A program made the position numbers and the translations under genes. DNA of 56,768 bases from RGIG5472 sp051867615 (GTDB taxonomy: Bacteria > Bacillota > Clostridia > Oscillospirales > Oscillospiraceae): contig JBJDYU010000035.1 in NCBI GenBank assembly GCA_051867615.1, forward strand, positions 1 to 56,768. The letters run 5' to 3'. Shown here piece after piece: positions 14,344-23,772 of the stretch. The first letter of the stretch is position 1. Every line of letters begins with the position of its first letter. The notes below the pieces were generated by a model. The model searched no databases. It worked only from the letters and a program-made list of their open reading frames with translations, and was not told where the DNA came from.

Positions 14344-15255
14344 TCAGGAGAACAGCTCCATGGGCGGCGCCACGCTCTCCTCCCGCGCCAGTGCCGCGGC
14401 GGCCAGCCGCGAGGCGGCGCGCACCGCACCTGTCAGCGGAAGTCCCCGGCCCCGGGCTGCCACCACCCCCGCCAGGAAGGCGTCTCCCGCGCCGCTGGTG
14501 TCCACCACCTCCGCGGCCAGAGAGGGACAGCGGCCCGATTCGCCGGTGCGGCGGTCATAAAACACGGCCCCCTCCGCCCCCAGCGTCACCACCATGGCGG
14601 GGATATCCAGCCGCGCCATAGCTTCCGGCAACATGGCCAGCATTTCCTCCGCGTCCATGCGGACGTCGCTGACGCCGAAGAGCCGCCCCGCCTCCACCTC
14701 GTTGCAGACGAAGCAGTCCAGCGCCCGCAGATACTCCGGGTGGGCCAGAATGACGCTCATGTTCCCCACGATGGCGTAGGCCCGTTTTTCATACCGCCGG
14801 GCCAGCGTCAGCACCTGCGCCGCCACATCGGCGCTGAGGTCGATCTCCAGCACGAGGCTGTCCGCCTCCCGGACGATCTCCTCCCCCTTTTCGCGCAGCA
14901 GCGCCTCCAGCGCCGCCACGTCCGGCATCTGGGAGATGGAGCCGGCGAGATTTCCCTTTTCGTCCAAAATCACCAGCCACATACCCACGCCGTTTTCCTT
15001 CACCTGGGCCACATAGCGGGTATCCACCCCCTGGGCGCGAAGATGCGCCAGCATATCCTTGCCCACGGCGCTCTCGTCGCAGAGGCTCACGAAGGTCACC
15101 TGCTCCCCCACATGGGCCAGGTCCTCCGCCACATTGCGGCAGACGCCGCCGTGGACGATGCGGATGCGGCCGAGATTCCGGCCCTCCGCCACATATTTGC
15201 CGAAGGGAAAGCCCTTCAGGTCCGCGAAAAACACGCCGATGGCCACCGTTCCCAT
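14344..15255 (-). CDS. PfkB-family carbohydrate/nucleoside kinase
   Basis: 303-residue ribokinase-fold kinase. The PfkB signature with the catalytic aspartate reads DTSGAGDAFLAGV near residue 250, and the N-terminal substrate lid region HGGVCRNVAEDLAHVG is typical of the sugar and pseudouridine kinase branch. No matching metabolic gene (for example a pseudouridine glycosidase) is adjacent, so the substrate is open. AAGGAG precedes the ATG. It follows the DUF2461 gene by 33 bases and may be cotranscribed with it. Confidence 0.85.
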   Translation of the reverse strand: MGTVAIGVFFADLKGFPFGKYVAEGRNLGRIRIVHGGVCRNVAEDLAHVGEQVTFVSLCDESAVGKDMLAHLRAQGVDTRYVAQVKENGVGMWLVILDEKGNLAGSISQMPDVAALEALLREKGEEIVREADSLVLEIDLSADVAAQVLTLARRYEKRAYAIVGNMSVILAHPEYLRALDCFVCNEVEAGRLFGVSDVRMDAEEMLAMLPEAMARLDIPAMVVTLGAEGAVFYDRRTGESGRCPSLAAEVVDTSGAGDAFLAGVVAARGRGLPLTGAVRAASRLAAAALAREESVAPPMELFS

Positions 15256-15288
15256 ACCCGCCGTCTCCTTATATATCTATGTTCCTGT

Positions 15289-15957
15289 TTATGCTTCGCC
15301 CCGGCTGCAGAAATCGTCGAAGTAGCGGTACAGCGGCATCAGCTCGCTGAAGCCCTCCACCAGCTCCTGCCGCAGGGCGGGAGAAAAGCTCAGTTCGTCA
15401 TAGGGGCCGTCATGCTCCATAGCGATGTGCTTACGGTTATACCAGGCGCTGAGCGCGCCGCCGGGGTCGCCCTTCTTCCGGGCGTACTCCGGCCCGGTGA
15501 GGGTAAAGCGCTCCAGCCGCGCCGCCTCCTCCGCCAGTGGGCGGAAGCGCTGGGGCTGCCCGTCCAGCTCCCGGCGGAAGCGTTCCATGGTGTCGGGCCG
15601 GGCGGCATAGAAGCCCATGCCGTAGGAGTAGCCCTCCGGGGCCAGTTCGAACCAGAACGTGGGCCGCTCCTGCCAGGTCTCTCCGCCCCGGCGCAGGCAG
15701 AACCACAAATGGTCCTTATAAGGGCCGCGGCCATGCAGCCGCCGGGCGTCCCGGTAAATGCGGGAGACCTTGCAGATCATCTCCTGATCGGGAAAGCGCC
15801 GGTGCAGCTCCTCGAACACCTCGCCCCCCAGCTCCTTCAGCGGCTCGTAGACGTTTTTCAGATAGCTGGGCTTGTTGGCCTCGAACCAGCTTTTTTCGTT
15901 GTTGAAGCGCACGCCCCAGAGAAAGGCGATGGTCTCCTCGTTAAAGCCCTGAAACAT
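15289..15957 (-). CDS. DUF2461 family protein
   Basis: 222-residue soluble protein of the DUF2461 family, function unknown. Conserved parts are visible: FLWGVRFNNEKSWFEANK near the start, SRIYRDARRLHGRGPYKDH in the middle and the YGMGFYAARPDTMERFR segment. A strong AAAAGGGGGG site lies before the ATG. It is upstream of the PfkB kinase in a possible two-gene unit. Confidence 0.88.
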   Translation of the reverse strand: MFQGFNEETIAFLWGVRFNNEKSWFEANKPSYLKNVYEPLKELGGEVFEELHRRFPDQEMICKVSRIYRDARRLHGRGPYKDHLWFCLRRGGETWQERPTFWFELAPEGYSYGMGFYAARPDTMERFRRELDGQPQRFRPLAEEAARLERFTLTGPEYARKKGDPGGALSAWYNRKHIAMEHDGPYDELSFSPALRQELVEGFSELMPLYRYFDDFCSRGEA

Positions 15958-15997
15958 AGGTCTCCCCCCTTTTTTTCGACTTCCAGTTTACCGAAAA

Positions 15998-16011
15998 GCG
16001 CCCTCCGGCGC
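15998..16011 (-). terminator. Possible terminator after the GNAT gene
   Basis: A 5-bp GC stem (15998-16002 with 16007-16011) followed by TTTT on the minus strand; weak. Confidence 0.35.
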
Positions 16012-16091
16012 AAGTCCCTTTGCGAAAAAAGCGGCTTGCTCAGGGTGCCATCTGCTCATGCATATCCTTTCAAAAACCGGCAGATGAAGGG

Positions 16092-16598
16092 TCATATTTC
16101 TATCCAGTAGCGCCGCGACAGGACCACTCCCCTGTCCGTCTGGTTTCGGACTTTGTTTTCCAGTATCCCGCCATTGTTTTCAATAACTCTGGCAGAACCG
16201 ATGTTGTCATCATCACAGGTAAGCAAAACCCTTTCAAGGCCCAATTCCTTTTTGCAGAATGCAAGCGCCATTTTCAGCATGGCCGTTCCATAGCCTTTAT
16301 GCGACTCCGAATAACGTATTTCATAACCGATATTTCCGCCATAGCGCAAAAGGGCAGGCGTCAATTCATGTCTGATCCCGACTTCCCCTATGAATTTCCC
16401 CCGGTCAACCAGCCACAGGGTCGTAGCCTTCACATAACCGGGCTTCAGGTTTATCCCATGCTCATAGTTGAACGCCTTTTCAATGATGCTGTCCGGATCG
16501 CCAAAAAGCACTTCTGCACCGGGCCTGTATAAGCGGTCTTCCGCAACCGCCGCTCTGTATGACTCCAGGTATTCCAGGCAAGGACGAATGAGTTCCAT
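16092..16598 (-). CDS. GNAT-family N-acetyltransferase (RimJ/RimL type)
   Basis: 168-residue acetyltransferase that would use acetyl-CoA. The fold's central strand and loop are visible (GGNIGYEIRYSESHKGYGTAM), then the C-terminal ERVLLTCDDDNIGSARVIENNGG motif of the RimJ/RimL branch. The acceptor is unknown. The ATG at 16598 is preceded by GGGAG; a longer frame would need a TTG at 16625 without a ribosome site. The gene is clearly more AT-rich than its neighbours and stands between unrelated genes, so recent acquisition is likely. Confidence 0.85.
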   Translation of the reverse strand: MELIRPCLEYLESYRAAVAEDRLYRPGAEVLFGDPDSIIEKAFNYEHGINLKPGYVKATTLWLVDRGKFIGEVGIRHELTPALLRYGGNIGYEIRYSESHKGYGTAMLKMALAFCKKELGLERVLLTCDDDNIGSARVIENNGGILENKVRNQTDRGVVLSRRYWIEI

Positions 16599-16635
16599 AT
16601 ACGTATTTCTCCCACTGAATTCCAAGTATGCAAAG

Positions 16636-16666
16636 AAACGCCCGAACAGATTTTGCCCGGGCGTTT
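16636..16666 (-). terminator. Terminator of the uppP-ftsK operon
   Basis: A 9-bp stem (16636-16644 with 16658-16666) with a 13-base loop and a T-rich end on the minus strand. Confidence 0.65.
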
Positions 16667-16727
16667 GAATGCGCTGTATACCGTTTTATGACCACCGGCC
16701 ATATGGAAGACCGCTTTTGCTGCCGTG

Positions 16728-19349
16728 TCAGTCCTGCTCGTCCTCCGGCAGTTGGGAGAAATCCTCCTCCGAGAGGGCCACGCCGTCGTCAAAGCGTTCC
16801 GGCGCGCCGCCCAGCTTCCGCTCCTGCCACTGGGCCCGGGTGATGAGCAGCTGCCGGGGCTTGGAGCCTTCGAAGGGCCCCACGATGCCCCGCTCCTCCA
16901 TCTGGTCCACCAGACGGGCGGCCCGGGAATAGCCCAGCTTCAGCCGCCGCTGCAGCATGGACACGGAGGCCTGTCCGGTCTCCAGAATGACCTCCACCGC
17001 CGCGTCCAGCAGCTCGTCGGCCTCGCTGTCCACGTCGCTCTCCGCCCCGGCGGCGGGCTTCCCGCCCTTGTCCTTCTCCGCCACGGCCTCCTCGATCTTC
17101 CGGATGACCTCGTCGCTGTATTGGGCCTCGCCGCTGTTCTGCTTGACGAAGTCCACCACCCGCTCGATCTCCTCCGCCGTGATCATGCAGCCCTGCACCC
17201 GGCGGGGCTTGCCGCCGCCAAGCGGCGCGTACAGCATATCGCCCCGGCCCACCAGCTTCTCCGCGCCGGTGGTATCCAGAATGATGCGGGACTCAAGACT
17301 GGAGGCCACGGCAAAGGCGATGCGGCTGGGGATATTGGCCTTCATCAGGCCCGTGATGACGTCCGCCGAGGGACGCTGGGTGGCGATGACGAGATGCATA
17401 CCGGCGGCGCGGCCCATCTGGGCCACGCGGCAGATGGATTCCTCCACCTCTTTCGCCGCCACCAGCATCAGGTCCGCCAGCTCGTCGATGACCACTACCA
17501 CGGAGGCCAGCTTTTCCAGCTCCTCATGGCTCGCGGCCAGAGCGTTGTAGCTCTTGAGGTCCTTCACGCCGTGCTCGGAGAAGAGCTTATAGCGCTTCAT
17601 CATCTCAAACACCGCCCACTGCAGCGCGCCCGCCGCCTTCTTCGGGTCGGTGACCACGGGGATCAGCAGGTGAGGGATGCCGTTATAGGGGGCCAGCTCC
17701 ACCATCTTCGGGTCCACCATGATAAAGCGCACGTCCTCGGGGGAGGACTTGTACATGAGCGAAACGATGAGGGAGTTGGTGCAGACGGACTTGCCGCTGC
17801 CGGTGGTACCGGCGATGAGGATGTGGGGCAGCTTCGCGATGTCGCCCACGATGTGGTTGCCGCCGATGTCCTTGCCCACGGCAAAGCACACCTGGGAGCT
17901 GTGGGTCGTAAAAGCCCTGGACTCGATGATCTCCCGGATGGAGACCACGGAAACCTGCTTGTTGGGCACCTCCACGCCCACCACGGAGATCTTGTTGGGG
18001 ATGGGTGCGATGCGCACGCCGCTGGCGCCGAGGGCCAGGGCGATATCGTCCGCGAGGTTCGTCACCTTGCTGAGCTTCACGCCCTGCTCCAGCATGAATT
18101 CATACCGGGTCACGGAGGGGCCGCGGACCACCTCGCCCGGCGCGGCCTCCACGCCGAAGCTGTGCAGTGTCTCCGCGAGACGCCTTGCGTTGTTCCGCAG
18201 CTCCGCGTCCACGCCCTGGGGGTTGCCGCCGCGGCTCTCCGTCAGCAGCGTCACCGGCGGGAACTGGTACGCCGCCGCGTGGCTCTCCGCCTGCTTTTCC
18301 TGAATTTCCTTCGTCACGAGGGCCGCCGCCTCCGCCGCAGCCGCAGCGCCGATGGCCGCCTTTTTGCCCCGGCTCTCCGTCTCCGGCTCTGCCGGCAGGG
18401 GTACGGGCGGCTCTACGGGCTTCGCCGCGGATGCGGCGCTCTCCCGGATGGGGAACACCGGCTCCCGGGCAGGGGCCGCGCTCTCCCGATTGGGAGCCGT
18501 CTCAGCCCCGCTCTCCGCCGCAGGCTTCGCCTCCGCGCCGCCGCGCAGCAGCTCGTCCGGCCGGCGGATATGCTCCGGCTTCTCCTGGAAAAAGCCGCCG
18601 AACAGTCCGCCCTTTTTCCCCTCGGCCTTGACCGGGGCGCTCTGGGCGGGACTTTCAGGCTCCAGCGGGATATCGATGGCGCTGGTCGCCGCGGCGGGCT
18701 TGCTCCGCCGTTTCGGCGCCGGCAGGGCCGGTTCCTCCTCCGGCTCCTCCGGGTATTCCAGACGCTCCCGCTCCTCCCACTTCTGTTTCAGGGCGCTGGG
18801 CGTCAGCCGCAGGGCCGCCATGAGGAAGGCCATGAGCAGCACGCCGAAGATGACGACGCTGGCCGCCTGGCCCAGCACCGCGTCCAGCGCGATGGCCAGC
18901 GAACCGCCCAGCACGCCGCCGCTTTGCAGCGCGTTGCCCGTGTACCAGAGCTTCGTCACCGCGCCGAGGGCGGAGGGGATCTCCGTCCGGCAGAAAATGG
19001 TGTGCCAGAGGGAGGAGGCAAACACCGGCGCCAGCAGGGCCGACGTCGTGGCCAGCCGCACCGGGCGGCCCCGGTGCAGCAGCAGGACATAGCCCGCCAG
19101 CAGCAGGGCCGGCAGCATCAGCCAGTAGGCGTAGCCCACCAGCCCCTTCAGCACCACCGTCAGCCAGTGGATGAAGATGGCGTCCTCGTTGCTGAAATAG
19201 CTCACACCCACGCACAGGGCCAGCAACAGGGCCGCCACGCCCCCCACTTCCCGCCGAATGGGCCGCTTCGTATTTTTCCTGTTATTCTTGCCGCTGCGCG
19301 CGGAGGAGCTGCGCTTGCCCGCGGACGCGGTCTTTTTCGTTTCCGCCAA
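16728..19349 (-). CDS. ftsK: DNA translocase FtsK/SpoIIIE
   Basis: 873-residue membrane-anchored, ATP-driven DNA pump that moves chromosome ends through the closing septum, in division or sporulation. Four membrane segments lie within about residues 38-185. A Pro/Ala/Glu-rich linker follows to about 400, then the RecA-like motor with Walker A GTTGSGKS and Walker B VVVVIDELADLM. The C-terminal gamma winged helix starts near 800 (ASVSMLQRRLKLGYSRAARL) and reads polar DNA sequences. The start is a TTG at 19349, supported by AAAGGAGGG seven bases ahead; no ATG serves as well. It follows uppP by 21 bases. Whether it serves as FtsK or SpoIIIE cannot be separated. Confidence 0.95.
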   Translation of the reverse strand: MAETKKTASAGKRSSSARSGKNNRKNTKRPIRREVGGVAALLLALCVGVSYFSNEDAIFIHWLTVVLKGLVGYAYWLMLPALLLAGYVLLLHRGRPVRLATTSALLAPVFASSLWHTIFCRTEIPSALGAVTKLWYTGNALQSGGVLGGSLAIALDAVLGQAASVVIFGVLLMAFLMAALRLTPSALKQKWEERERLEYPEEPEEEPALPAPKRRSKPAAATSAIDIPLEPESPAQSAPVKAEGKKGGLFGGFFQEKPEHIRRPDELLRGGAEAKPAAESGAETAPNRESAAPAREPVFPIRESAASAAKPVEPPVPLPAEPETESRGKKAAIGAAAAAEAAALVTKEIQEKQAESHAAAYQFPPVTLLTESRGGNPQGVDAELRNNARRLAETLHSFGVEAAPGEVVRGPSVTRYEFMLEQGVKLSKVTNLADDIALALGASGVRIAPIPNKISVVGVEVPNKQVSVVSIREIIESRAFTTHSSQVCFAVGKDIGGNHIVGDIAKLPHILIAGTTGSGKSVCTNSLIVSLMYKSSPEDVRFIMVDPKMVELAPYNGIPHLLIPVVTDPKKAAGALQWAVFEMMKRYKLFSEHGVKDLKSYNALAASHEELEKLASVVVVIDELADLMLVAAKEVEESICRVAQMGRAAGMHLVIATQRPSADVITGLMKANIPSRIAFAVASSLESRIILDTTGAEKLVGRGDMLYAPLGGGKPRRVQGCMITAEEIERVVDFVKQNSGEAQYSDEVIRKIEEAVAEKDKGGKPAAGAESDVDSEADELLDAAVEVILETGQASVSMLQRRLKLGYSRAARLVDQMEERGIVGPFEGSKPRQLLITRAQWQERKLGGAPERFDDGVALSEEDFSQLPEDEQD

Positions 19350-19370
19350 TTTCTTCCCTCCTTTACCGGA

Positions 19371-20198
19371 TCACGCCAGTGCGGTGAGAACCAGCGTCAC
19401 CGCGCCCACCGCCCAGCAGTAGTATGCGAAAGCGCCGAAGCGCCCCTTGTCCGCGATCATCTTCAACAGCCGGATGCAGAGATAGCCGGAGACCGCCGCC
19501 GTGACCACGCCCACCGCGTACACCGGGATGAGCGACCAGTCCACGCCCTCCGCCGCCGCGTCCGCCAGGCTCAGGATATTGGCGCCCAGCACCGCGGGCA
19601 GGGACAGCAGGAACGAAAAACGCACCGCAAAGCGCCGGTCAAAGCCGCAGAAGCAGCCCGCCGTGATGGTCATGCCGCTGCGGGAGATGCCGGGTACGGT
19701 GGCCACGGCCTGGGCAAGGCCCACCGCCAGCGCGTCCACCACCTTTGCGGTCTTTTCCGTCTTGCGGCCCCGGCGGCAGCGGTCGCTGGCATAGAGCAGG
19801 CAGCCCGTCACCAGCAGCGCGCCGCCGATGAACCACATATTGTTGTAAAGGCCCTCCACCCGGTCCTTGATGGGCAGGATGAGGCACAGCGGCAGCGTGC
19901 CCAGCACGATGAGCAGCACCAGCCGCCGGGCCGGAGGCACCGGAGTGGGGGTGCTGTGGCGCGCCAGATCCCGGATGCCCAGGAAAAACTCCCGCACCAT
20001 ATCCACCACATCCTGCCAGTAGGCGGCGAACACCGCCACCAGCGTGCCGAGGTGCAGCAGCACGTCGAACAGCACGCCGTCGTCCACCGGCAGATGCAGC
20101 AGATTCTGGGCAATGGCCAGATGGCCGGAGCTGGAAATGGGCAGGAACTCCGCCACACCCTGCACCAGACCCAGCAGGAAGGATTCAAAAACAGACAT
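19371..20198 (-). CDS. uppP: Undecaprenyl-diphosphatase
   Basis: 275-residue membrane enzyme that recycles undecaprenyl diphosphate to the monophosphate carrier for wall synthesis and confers basal bacitracin tolerance. Family motifs are present: GVAEFLPISSSGH (14-26) and PGISRSGMTI in the second half, with about eight membrane spans. The ATG at 20198 has GAGGAGAACGT before it; the ORF could extend to 20306 but without family likeness. It is the first gene of the operon with ftsK. Confidence 0.96.
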   Translation of the reverse strand: MSVFESFLLGLVQGVAEFLPISSSGHLAIAQNLLHLPVDDGVLFDVLLHLGTLVAVFAAYWQDVVDMVREFFLGIRDLARHSTPTPVPPARRLVLLIVLGTLPLCLILPIKDRVEGLYNNMWFIGGALLVTGCLLYASDRCRRGRKTEKTAKVVDALAVGLAQAVATVPGISRSGMTITAGCFCGFDRRFAVRFSFLLSLPAVLGANILSLADAAAEGVDWSLIPVYAVGVVTAAVSGYLCIRLLKMIADKGRFGAFAYYCWAVGAVTLVLTALA

Positions 20199-20258
20199 AC
20201 GTTCTCCTCTTTTCACGCGCGGAGCCTTCTCCGCAGCAGCTATATACCTAACTAAGTG

Positions 20259-20288
20259 ATTATAGCATATGAGACGCTTTTCCGTCAA
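20259..20288 (-). promoter_or_regulatory. Promoter of uppP-ftsK
   Basis: TTGACG (20283-20288), 18-nt spacer, TATAAT (20259-20264) on the minus strand, about 60 bases before uppP. Confidence 0.7.
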
Positions 20289-20304
20289 ATGCGGGAAAGA
20301 AAAC

Positions 20305-20328
20305 ATGGGACGGCTCGCGCCGTCCCAT
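20305..20328 (-). terminator. Terminator after rnc
   Basis: A perfect 10-bp stem (20305-20314 with 20319-20328) followed by TTTTCTTT on the minus strand. It closes the long housekeeping run. Confidence 0.85.
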
Positions 20329-20333
20329 CCGTT

Positions 20334-21020
20334 TCATTCTTTCTCTGTCATGGCCTCCAGCGCGGCCTTCGCCGCCATCTGCTCGGCCTCTTTTTTGCTG
20401 CGGCCCTCGCCGGCGCCGGCCACCGCGCCGTCCACCAGTGCCTCCGCCACGAAGGTCTTGCAGTGGTCCGGGCCGTACTCCCGCGCCATGCGGTAGTGCA
20501 GCTCGCCGCTGCCGCCGCGCTGCACCAGCTCCTGCAGCGCCGTCTTATAGTCCCGGCGCTTTTCCTCCACCACTTCTTCCCGCTGGCAGTCAAGCAGAAC
20601 CCGGTGGATCAGAGCCGAGGCGGCGGCCATGCCGCCGTCGAGATACACCGCCGCGAACACCGCCTCCGTGGCGTCCGCGAGGATGGAGGGGCGCCGCCGT
20701 CCGCCGCCCTGCTCCTCGCCCCGGCCGAGGCGGAGATACTCTCCCAGCCCCAGGCGCAGCGCCGCCTCGTGCAGACTCTCCTCGCACACGAGGGCCGCCC
20801 GGATGCGGGTCAGATCCCCCTCCGGCAGGTCGGGATGGCGGGCAAACAGGTATTCCGCCGTGATGAAGCCCAGCACGCTGTCGCCCAGAAATTCCAGGCG
20901 CTCGTTGCTCTCGGCCCCCTCGCCGCGGTGCTCGTTGGCGTAAGAGCTGTGGTTCAGCGCCGCCGAGAGCAGCGCCGCGTCGTGAAACGTATAGCCCAGC
21001 TTCCGCTCCAGCTCCTTCAT
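20334..21020 (-). CDS. rnc: Ribonuclease III
   Basis: 228-residue double-strand-specific endonuclease for rRNA and mRNA processing. The catalytic signature NERLEFLGDSVL is at 39-50, and the second acidic site lies in DATEAVFAAVYLDGG. The C-terminal dsRNA-binding domain begins near 155 and ends AEQMAAKAALEAM. GGAGGAAGG precedes the ATG. It follows acpP and plsX, the usual Firmicutes order plsX-acpP-rnc, and is the last gene before the terminator. Confidence 0.97.
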   Translation of the reverse strand: MKELERKLGYTFHDAALLSAALNHSSYANEHRGEGAESNERLEFLGDSVLGFITAEYLFARHPDLPEGDLTRIRAALVCEESLHEAALRLGLGEYLRLGRGEEQGGGRRRPSILADATEAVFAAVYLDGGMAAASALIHRVLLDCQREEVVEEKRRDYKTALQELVQRGGSGELHYRMAREYGPDHCKTFVAEALVDGAVAGAGEGRSKKEAEQMAAKAALEAMTEKE

Positions 21021-21102
21021 GCCCTTCCTCCTCCCGTCTGCCGGACGCGTTCCGGCGGAAATAAAGGAAACGCCCGCAGTCTGCCGGGCGTTCCTTGCAG
21101 AT

Positions 21103-21342
21103 TTACTTGATCTTGCTGCTGATATAACGGACGGTGTCGCCCACCGTTTTCATGCCAACGAGGTCCTCCTCGGGGATCTGGCCCACGTCGAATTCCTCCT
21201 CCAGAGCCATGACCAGCTCCACCAGATCCACGGAATCCGCGCCCAGATCGTCCTCAAAGCTGGTCTCCATGGTCACAGTCTCCGCTTCGACGGCAAACTG
21301 CTCCGCGATCATTGTCTGTAATGTTTTCAGGATTTCTTCCAT
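21103..21342 (-). CDS. acpP: Acyl carrier protein
   Basis: 79-residue acidic helical protein that carries fatty acyl chains. Ser37 in GADSVDLVEL accepts the phosphopantetheine arm. The ATG at 21342 is preceded by AAAGGAG, and the protein then begins MEEILKTL, as in homologues; the ORF could start at 21393 but without support. It lies 71 bases downstream of plsX. Confidence 0.96.
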   Translation of the reverse strand: MEEILKTLQTMIAEQFAVEAETVTMETSFEDDLGADSVDLVELVMALEEEFDVGQIPEEDLVGMKTVGDTVRYISSKIK

Positions 21343-21413
21343 GCCGAGACTCCTTTCCCTTGCTTGCAAATCGCTTTTCAAATCATACGACATCCCATTT
21401 TGGCTGTCAATAC

Positions 21414-22439
21414 TTAATCTTCGTTTTCGGCGCGCAGCAGCTGAATATTTTTCGCCATTTCTCCCGCCACGTCGGCCTCTGCCGTCTCCGCCGCCTGGCG
21501 GATGGCGTTGCAGATGGCCTCGGCATTGGAGGAGCCGTGGGCCTTGATGACGGGCCTGGCGATGCCGAGGATGGCGGTGCCGCCGATCTTGTTGGGGTCC
21601 AGCCGCGCCTTGAACGCCGCCAGGTCCTTTTTCACCAGCAGCGCGGCCAGCATGGTCAGGGCGTTTTTCTTAAACATGGCCTTCAGGTTCTGGCCCATGA
21701 AGCCGCCCACGGCCTCGATGCTTTTCAGCATCACATTGCCGGCAAAGCCGTCCGCCACGATGACGTCCGCGCCGCCGTACATGGCCTCCTTCGGCTCCAC
21801 GTTGCCGATGAAGCGGATCGTGCCGCTCTCTCCCAAAGCTTGGAGCTTCTGGTAGGTCTCCTGCCGCAGCGCATCGCCCTTGGACGGCTCCGCGCCGATG
21901 TTCAAAAGTCCCACCCGGGGGCTTTCCAGCCCCAGGGCCTTCTTCGCGTAAAAGCTGCCGAGCAGGGCGAACTGGGTCAGATACTCCACGCTGCACTCGG
22001 CGTTGGCGCCGCAGTCGCACAGCACCGCCCGGCCCGTGGTGGTGGGGATCACGGGGGCCAGCGCCGCCCGGCGCACGCCCCGGATGCGCTTGACCACCAG
22101 CGTCGCGCCCGCCAGAAGCGCCCCCGTGCTGCCGGCGGAAACAAAGCCGTCCCCCTCTCCGTCCCGCAGCATGGTCAGGCCCACGGTGAGGGAGGAATCC
22201 TTTTTCTTCTTAAAGGCCGTGGAGGGCTCGTCGCAGATCTCCACCACCTCGCTGGCGTGGCGGCTCTCCACGCCCTGGGGAACATCCTGCTCTCCCGCCT
22301 CGTGCAGGGCCTGCAGCACTTCCTCCTGCCTGCCCACCAGCACGATGTCATAGCCGTATGTACGGCGCGCCAGCAGCGCGCCCCTGACGATCTCCTGCGG
22401 GGCGTGGTCGCCCCCCATGGCGTCAACGATGATCTTCAT
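21414..22439 (-). CDS. plsX: Phosphate acyltransferase PlsX
   Basis: 341-residue peripheral membrane enzyme that makes acyl-phosphate from acyl-ACP for phospholipid synthesis. It begins with the conserved MKIIVDAMGGDHAP and carries the later VSAGSTGALLAGA segment and the VADGFAGNVMLKS region. The start codon overlaps the trmFO stop (ATGA), so translation is coupled. acpP follows, matching the pathway partner. Confidence 0.97.
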   Translation of the reverse strand: MKIIVDAMGGDHAPQEIVRGALLARRTYGYDIVLVGRQEEVLQALHEAGEQDVPQGVESRHASEVVEICDEPSTAFKKKKDSSLTVGLTMLRDGEGDGFVSAGSTGALLAGATLVVKRIRGVRRAALAPVIPTTTGRAVLCDCGANAECSVEYLTQFALLGSFYAKKALGLESPRVGLLNIGAEPSKGDALRQETYQKLQALGESGTIRFIGNVEPKEAMYGGADVIVADGFAGNVMLKSIEAVGGFMGQNLKAMFKKNALTMLAALLVKKDLAAFKARLDPNKIGGTAILGIARPVIKAHGSSNAEAICNAIRQAAETAEADVAGEMAKNIQLLRAENED

Positions 22440-23743
22440 TTCAGGACCTCCTCCTTCCGCTGCTCCACCAGCTCCAGCGAGCGGGCGGAAAGCGCCGCGT
22501 TTTTATTCCTCTTGCCCTTCACCCGGTGGCCAAGGGGCGGCATGATGCCGAAATTCACGTTCATGGGCTGGAAGGCGGTGCATCCCCCCCCCGCCACATA
22601 CAGCGCCAGCGCCCCGATAGCGGTCTCCCGCGGCAGATCCAGCGGCTCCATCCCCCTCAGGCGGCGGCTCAGCTCCACCCCGGCGAGAAAGCCGCTGGCG
22701 GCGGACTCCACATAGCCCTCCACCCCGGTCATCTGCCCGGCAAAGCAGATGCGCGTATCGCTTTTCAGCCGGTAGTACCGGTCTAGGAGCTTCGGCGAAT
22801 CGAGAAAGGTGTTGCGGTGCATCACGCCGTAGCGCAGAAACTCCGCGTCGTGCAGCGCGGGAATAAGGGAAAACACTCTCTTTTGCTCCGGGAACTTCAG
22901 ATGGGTCTGGAAGCCCACCAGATTGTACACCGTTCCCTCCGCGTTGTCCCGCCGCAGCTGCACCACCGCGAAAGGCTCTTTTCCCGTTTTCGGGTCCTTC
23001 AGCCCCCGGGGCTTCAGCGGGCCGTAGCAGAGGGTGTCCCGCCCCCGGCGGGCCATGACCTCCACCGGCATACAGCCCTCGAACACCTTCTGGTCCTCAA
23101 AGCCGTGGACCTCCGCCTCCTCGGCGGTGGTGAGGGCCTGCCAGAAAACGTCGTACTCCTCCTCGCTCATGGCGCAGTTGACATAATCCGGTGTTCCCTT
23201 GTCGTAGCGGGAGGCAAACCACGCCTTGTCCATGTCTACGCTCCCGGCGCTGACCAATGGGGCGGCGGCGTCATAGAAATGCAGGGGCGCGGCATCGCCG
23301 AAAAGGCGCAGCAGCTCCTCCGCCAGCGCGTCCGAGGTCAGCGGGCCGCTGGCCACCACCACGTTCCCCTCCGGGATGGCGGTGACCTCCTCCGCGCGCA
23401 CGGTGATGCGGGGATGGCTGCGCACCCGCTCCGTCACCAGGCGGGAAAAGCCGTGCCTGTCCACCGCGAGGGCGCCGCCGGCCTCCACCCGCGTCTCATC
23501 CGCGCAGGCGAGGATCAATGATCCAAGCCGCCGCAGCTCCTCCTTCAGCAGACCCACTGCGTTCTCCAGCTGGTCGCTGCGCAGGGAGTTGGAGCAGCAA
23601 AGCTCCGCGAAATCGTCCGTATGATGGGCGGGCGTGCGGCGCAGGGGCTTCATCTCCAGCAGCGTCACGTCGATGCCCCGCTGCGCCAGCTGCCACGCGC
23701 ACTCCGAGCCGGCCAGGCCCGCGCCGATGACAGTAACGTTCAT
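22436..23743 (-). CDS. trmFO: Folate/FAD-dependent tRNA (uracil-54-C5)-methyltransferase
   Basis: 435-residue flavoprotein that makes ribothymidine at position 54 of tRNA, using methylenetetrahydrofolate and FADH2. The FAD-binding start is VIGAGLAGSECAWQLAQ, followed by the conserved CCSNSLRSD. Later come GQMTGVEGYVESAASG and the NVNFGIMPPL segment near the C-terminus. AAAAGGAC precedes the ATG. The order topA-trmFO is common in Clostridia. Confidence 0.96.
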   Translation of the reverse strand: MNVTVIGAGLAGSECAWQLAQRGIDVTLLEMKPLRRTPAHHTDDFAELCCSNSLRSDQLENAVGLLKEELRRLGSLILACADETRVEAGGALAVDRHGFSRLVTERVRSHPRITVRAEEVTAIPEGNVVVASGPLTSDALAEELLRLFGDAAPLHFYDAAAPLVSAGSVDMDKAWFASRYDKGTPDYVNCAMSEEEYDVFWQALTTAEEAEVHGFEDQKVFEGCMPVEVMARRGRDTLCYGPLKPRGLKDPKTGKEPFAVVQLRRDNAEGTVYNLVGFQTHLKFPEQKRVFSLIPALHDAEFLRYGVMHRNTFLDSPKLLDRYYRLKSDTRICFAGQMTGVEGYVESAASGFLAGVELSRRLRGMEPLDLPRETAIGALALYVAGGGCTAFQPMNVNFGIMPPLGHRVKGKRNKNAALSARSLELVEQRKEEVLK

Positions 23744-23772
23744 ATCTTGTCCTTTTTCTGCATTATATTGGT

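Noticed and set aside
16725..20255. A plus-strand open frame of 1176 codons opposite ftsK and uppP
   Set aside because: Antisense shadow of ftsK and uppP with a repetitive Gln/His/Arg-rich product and no start signals.
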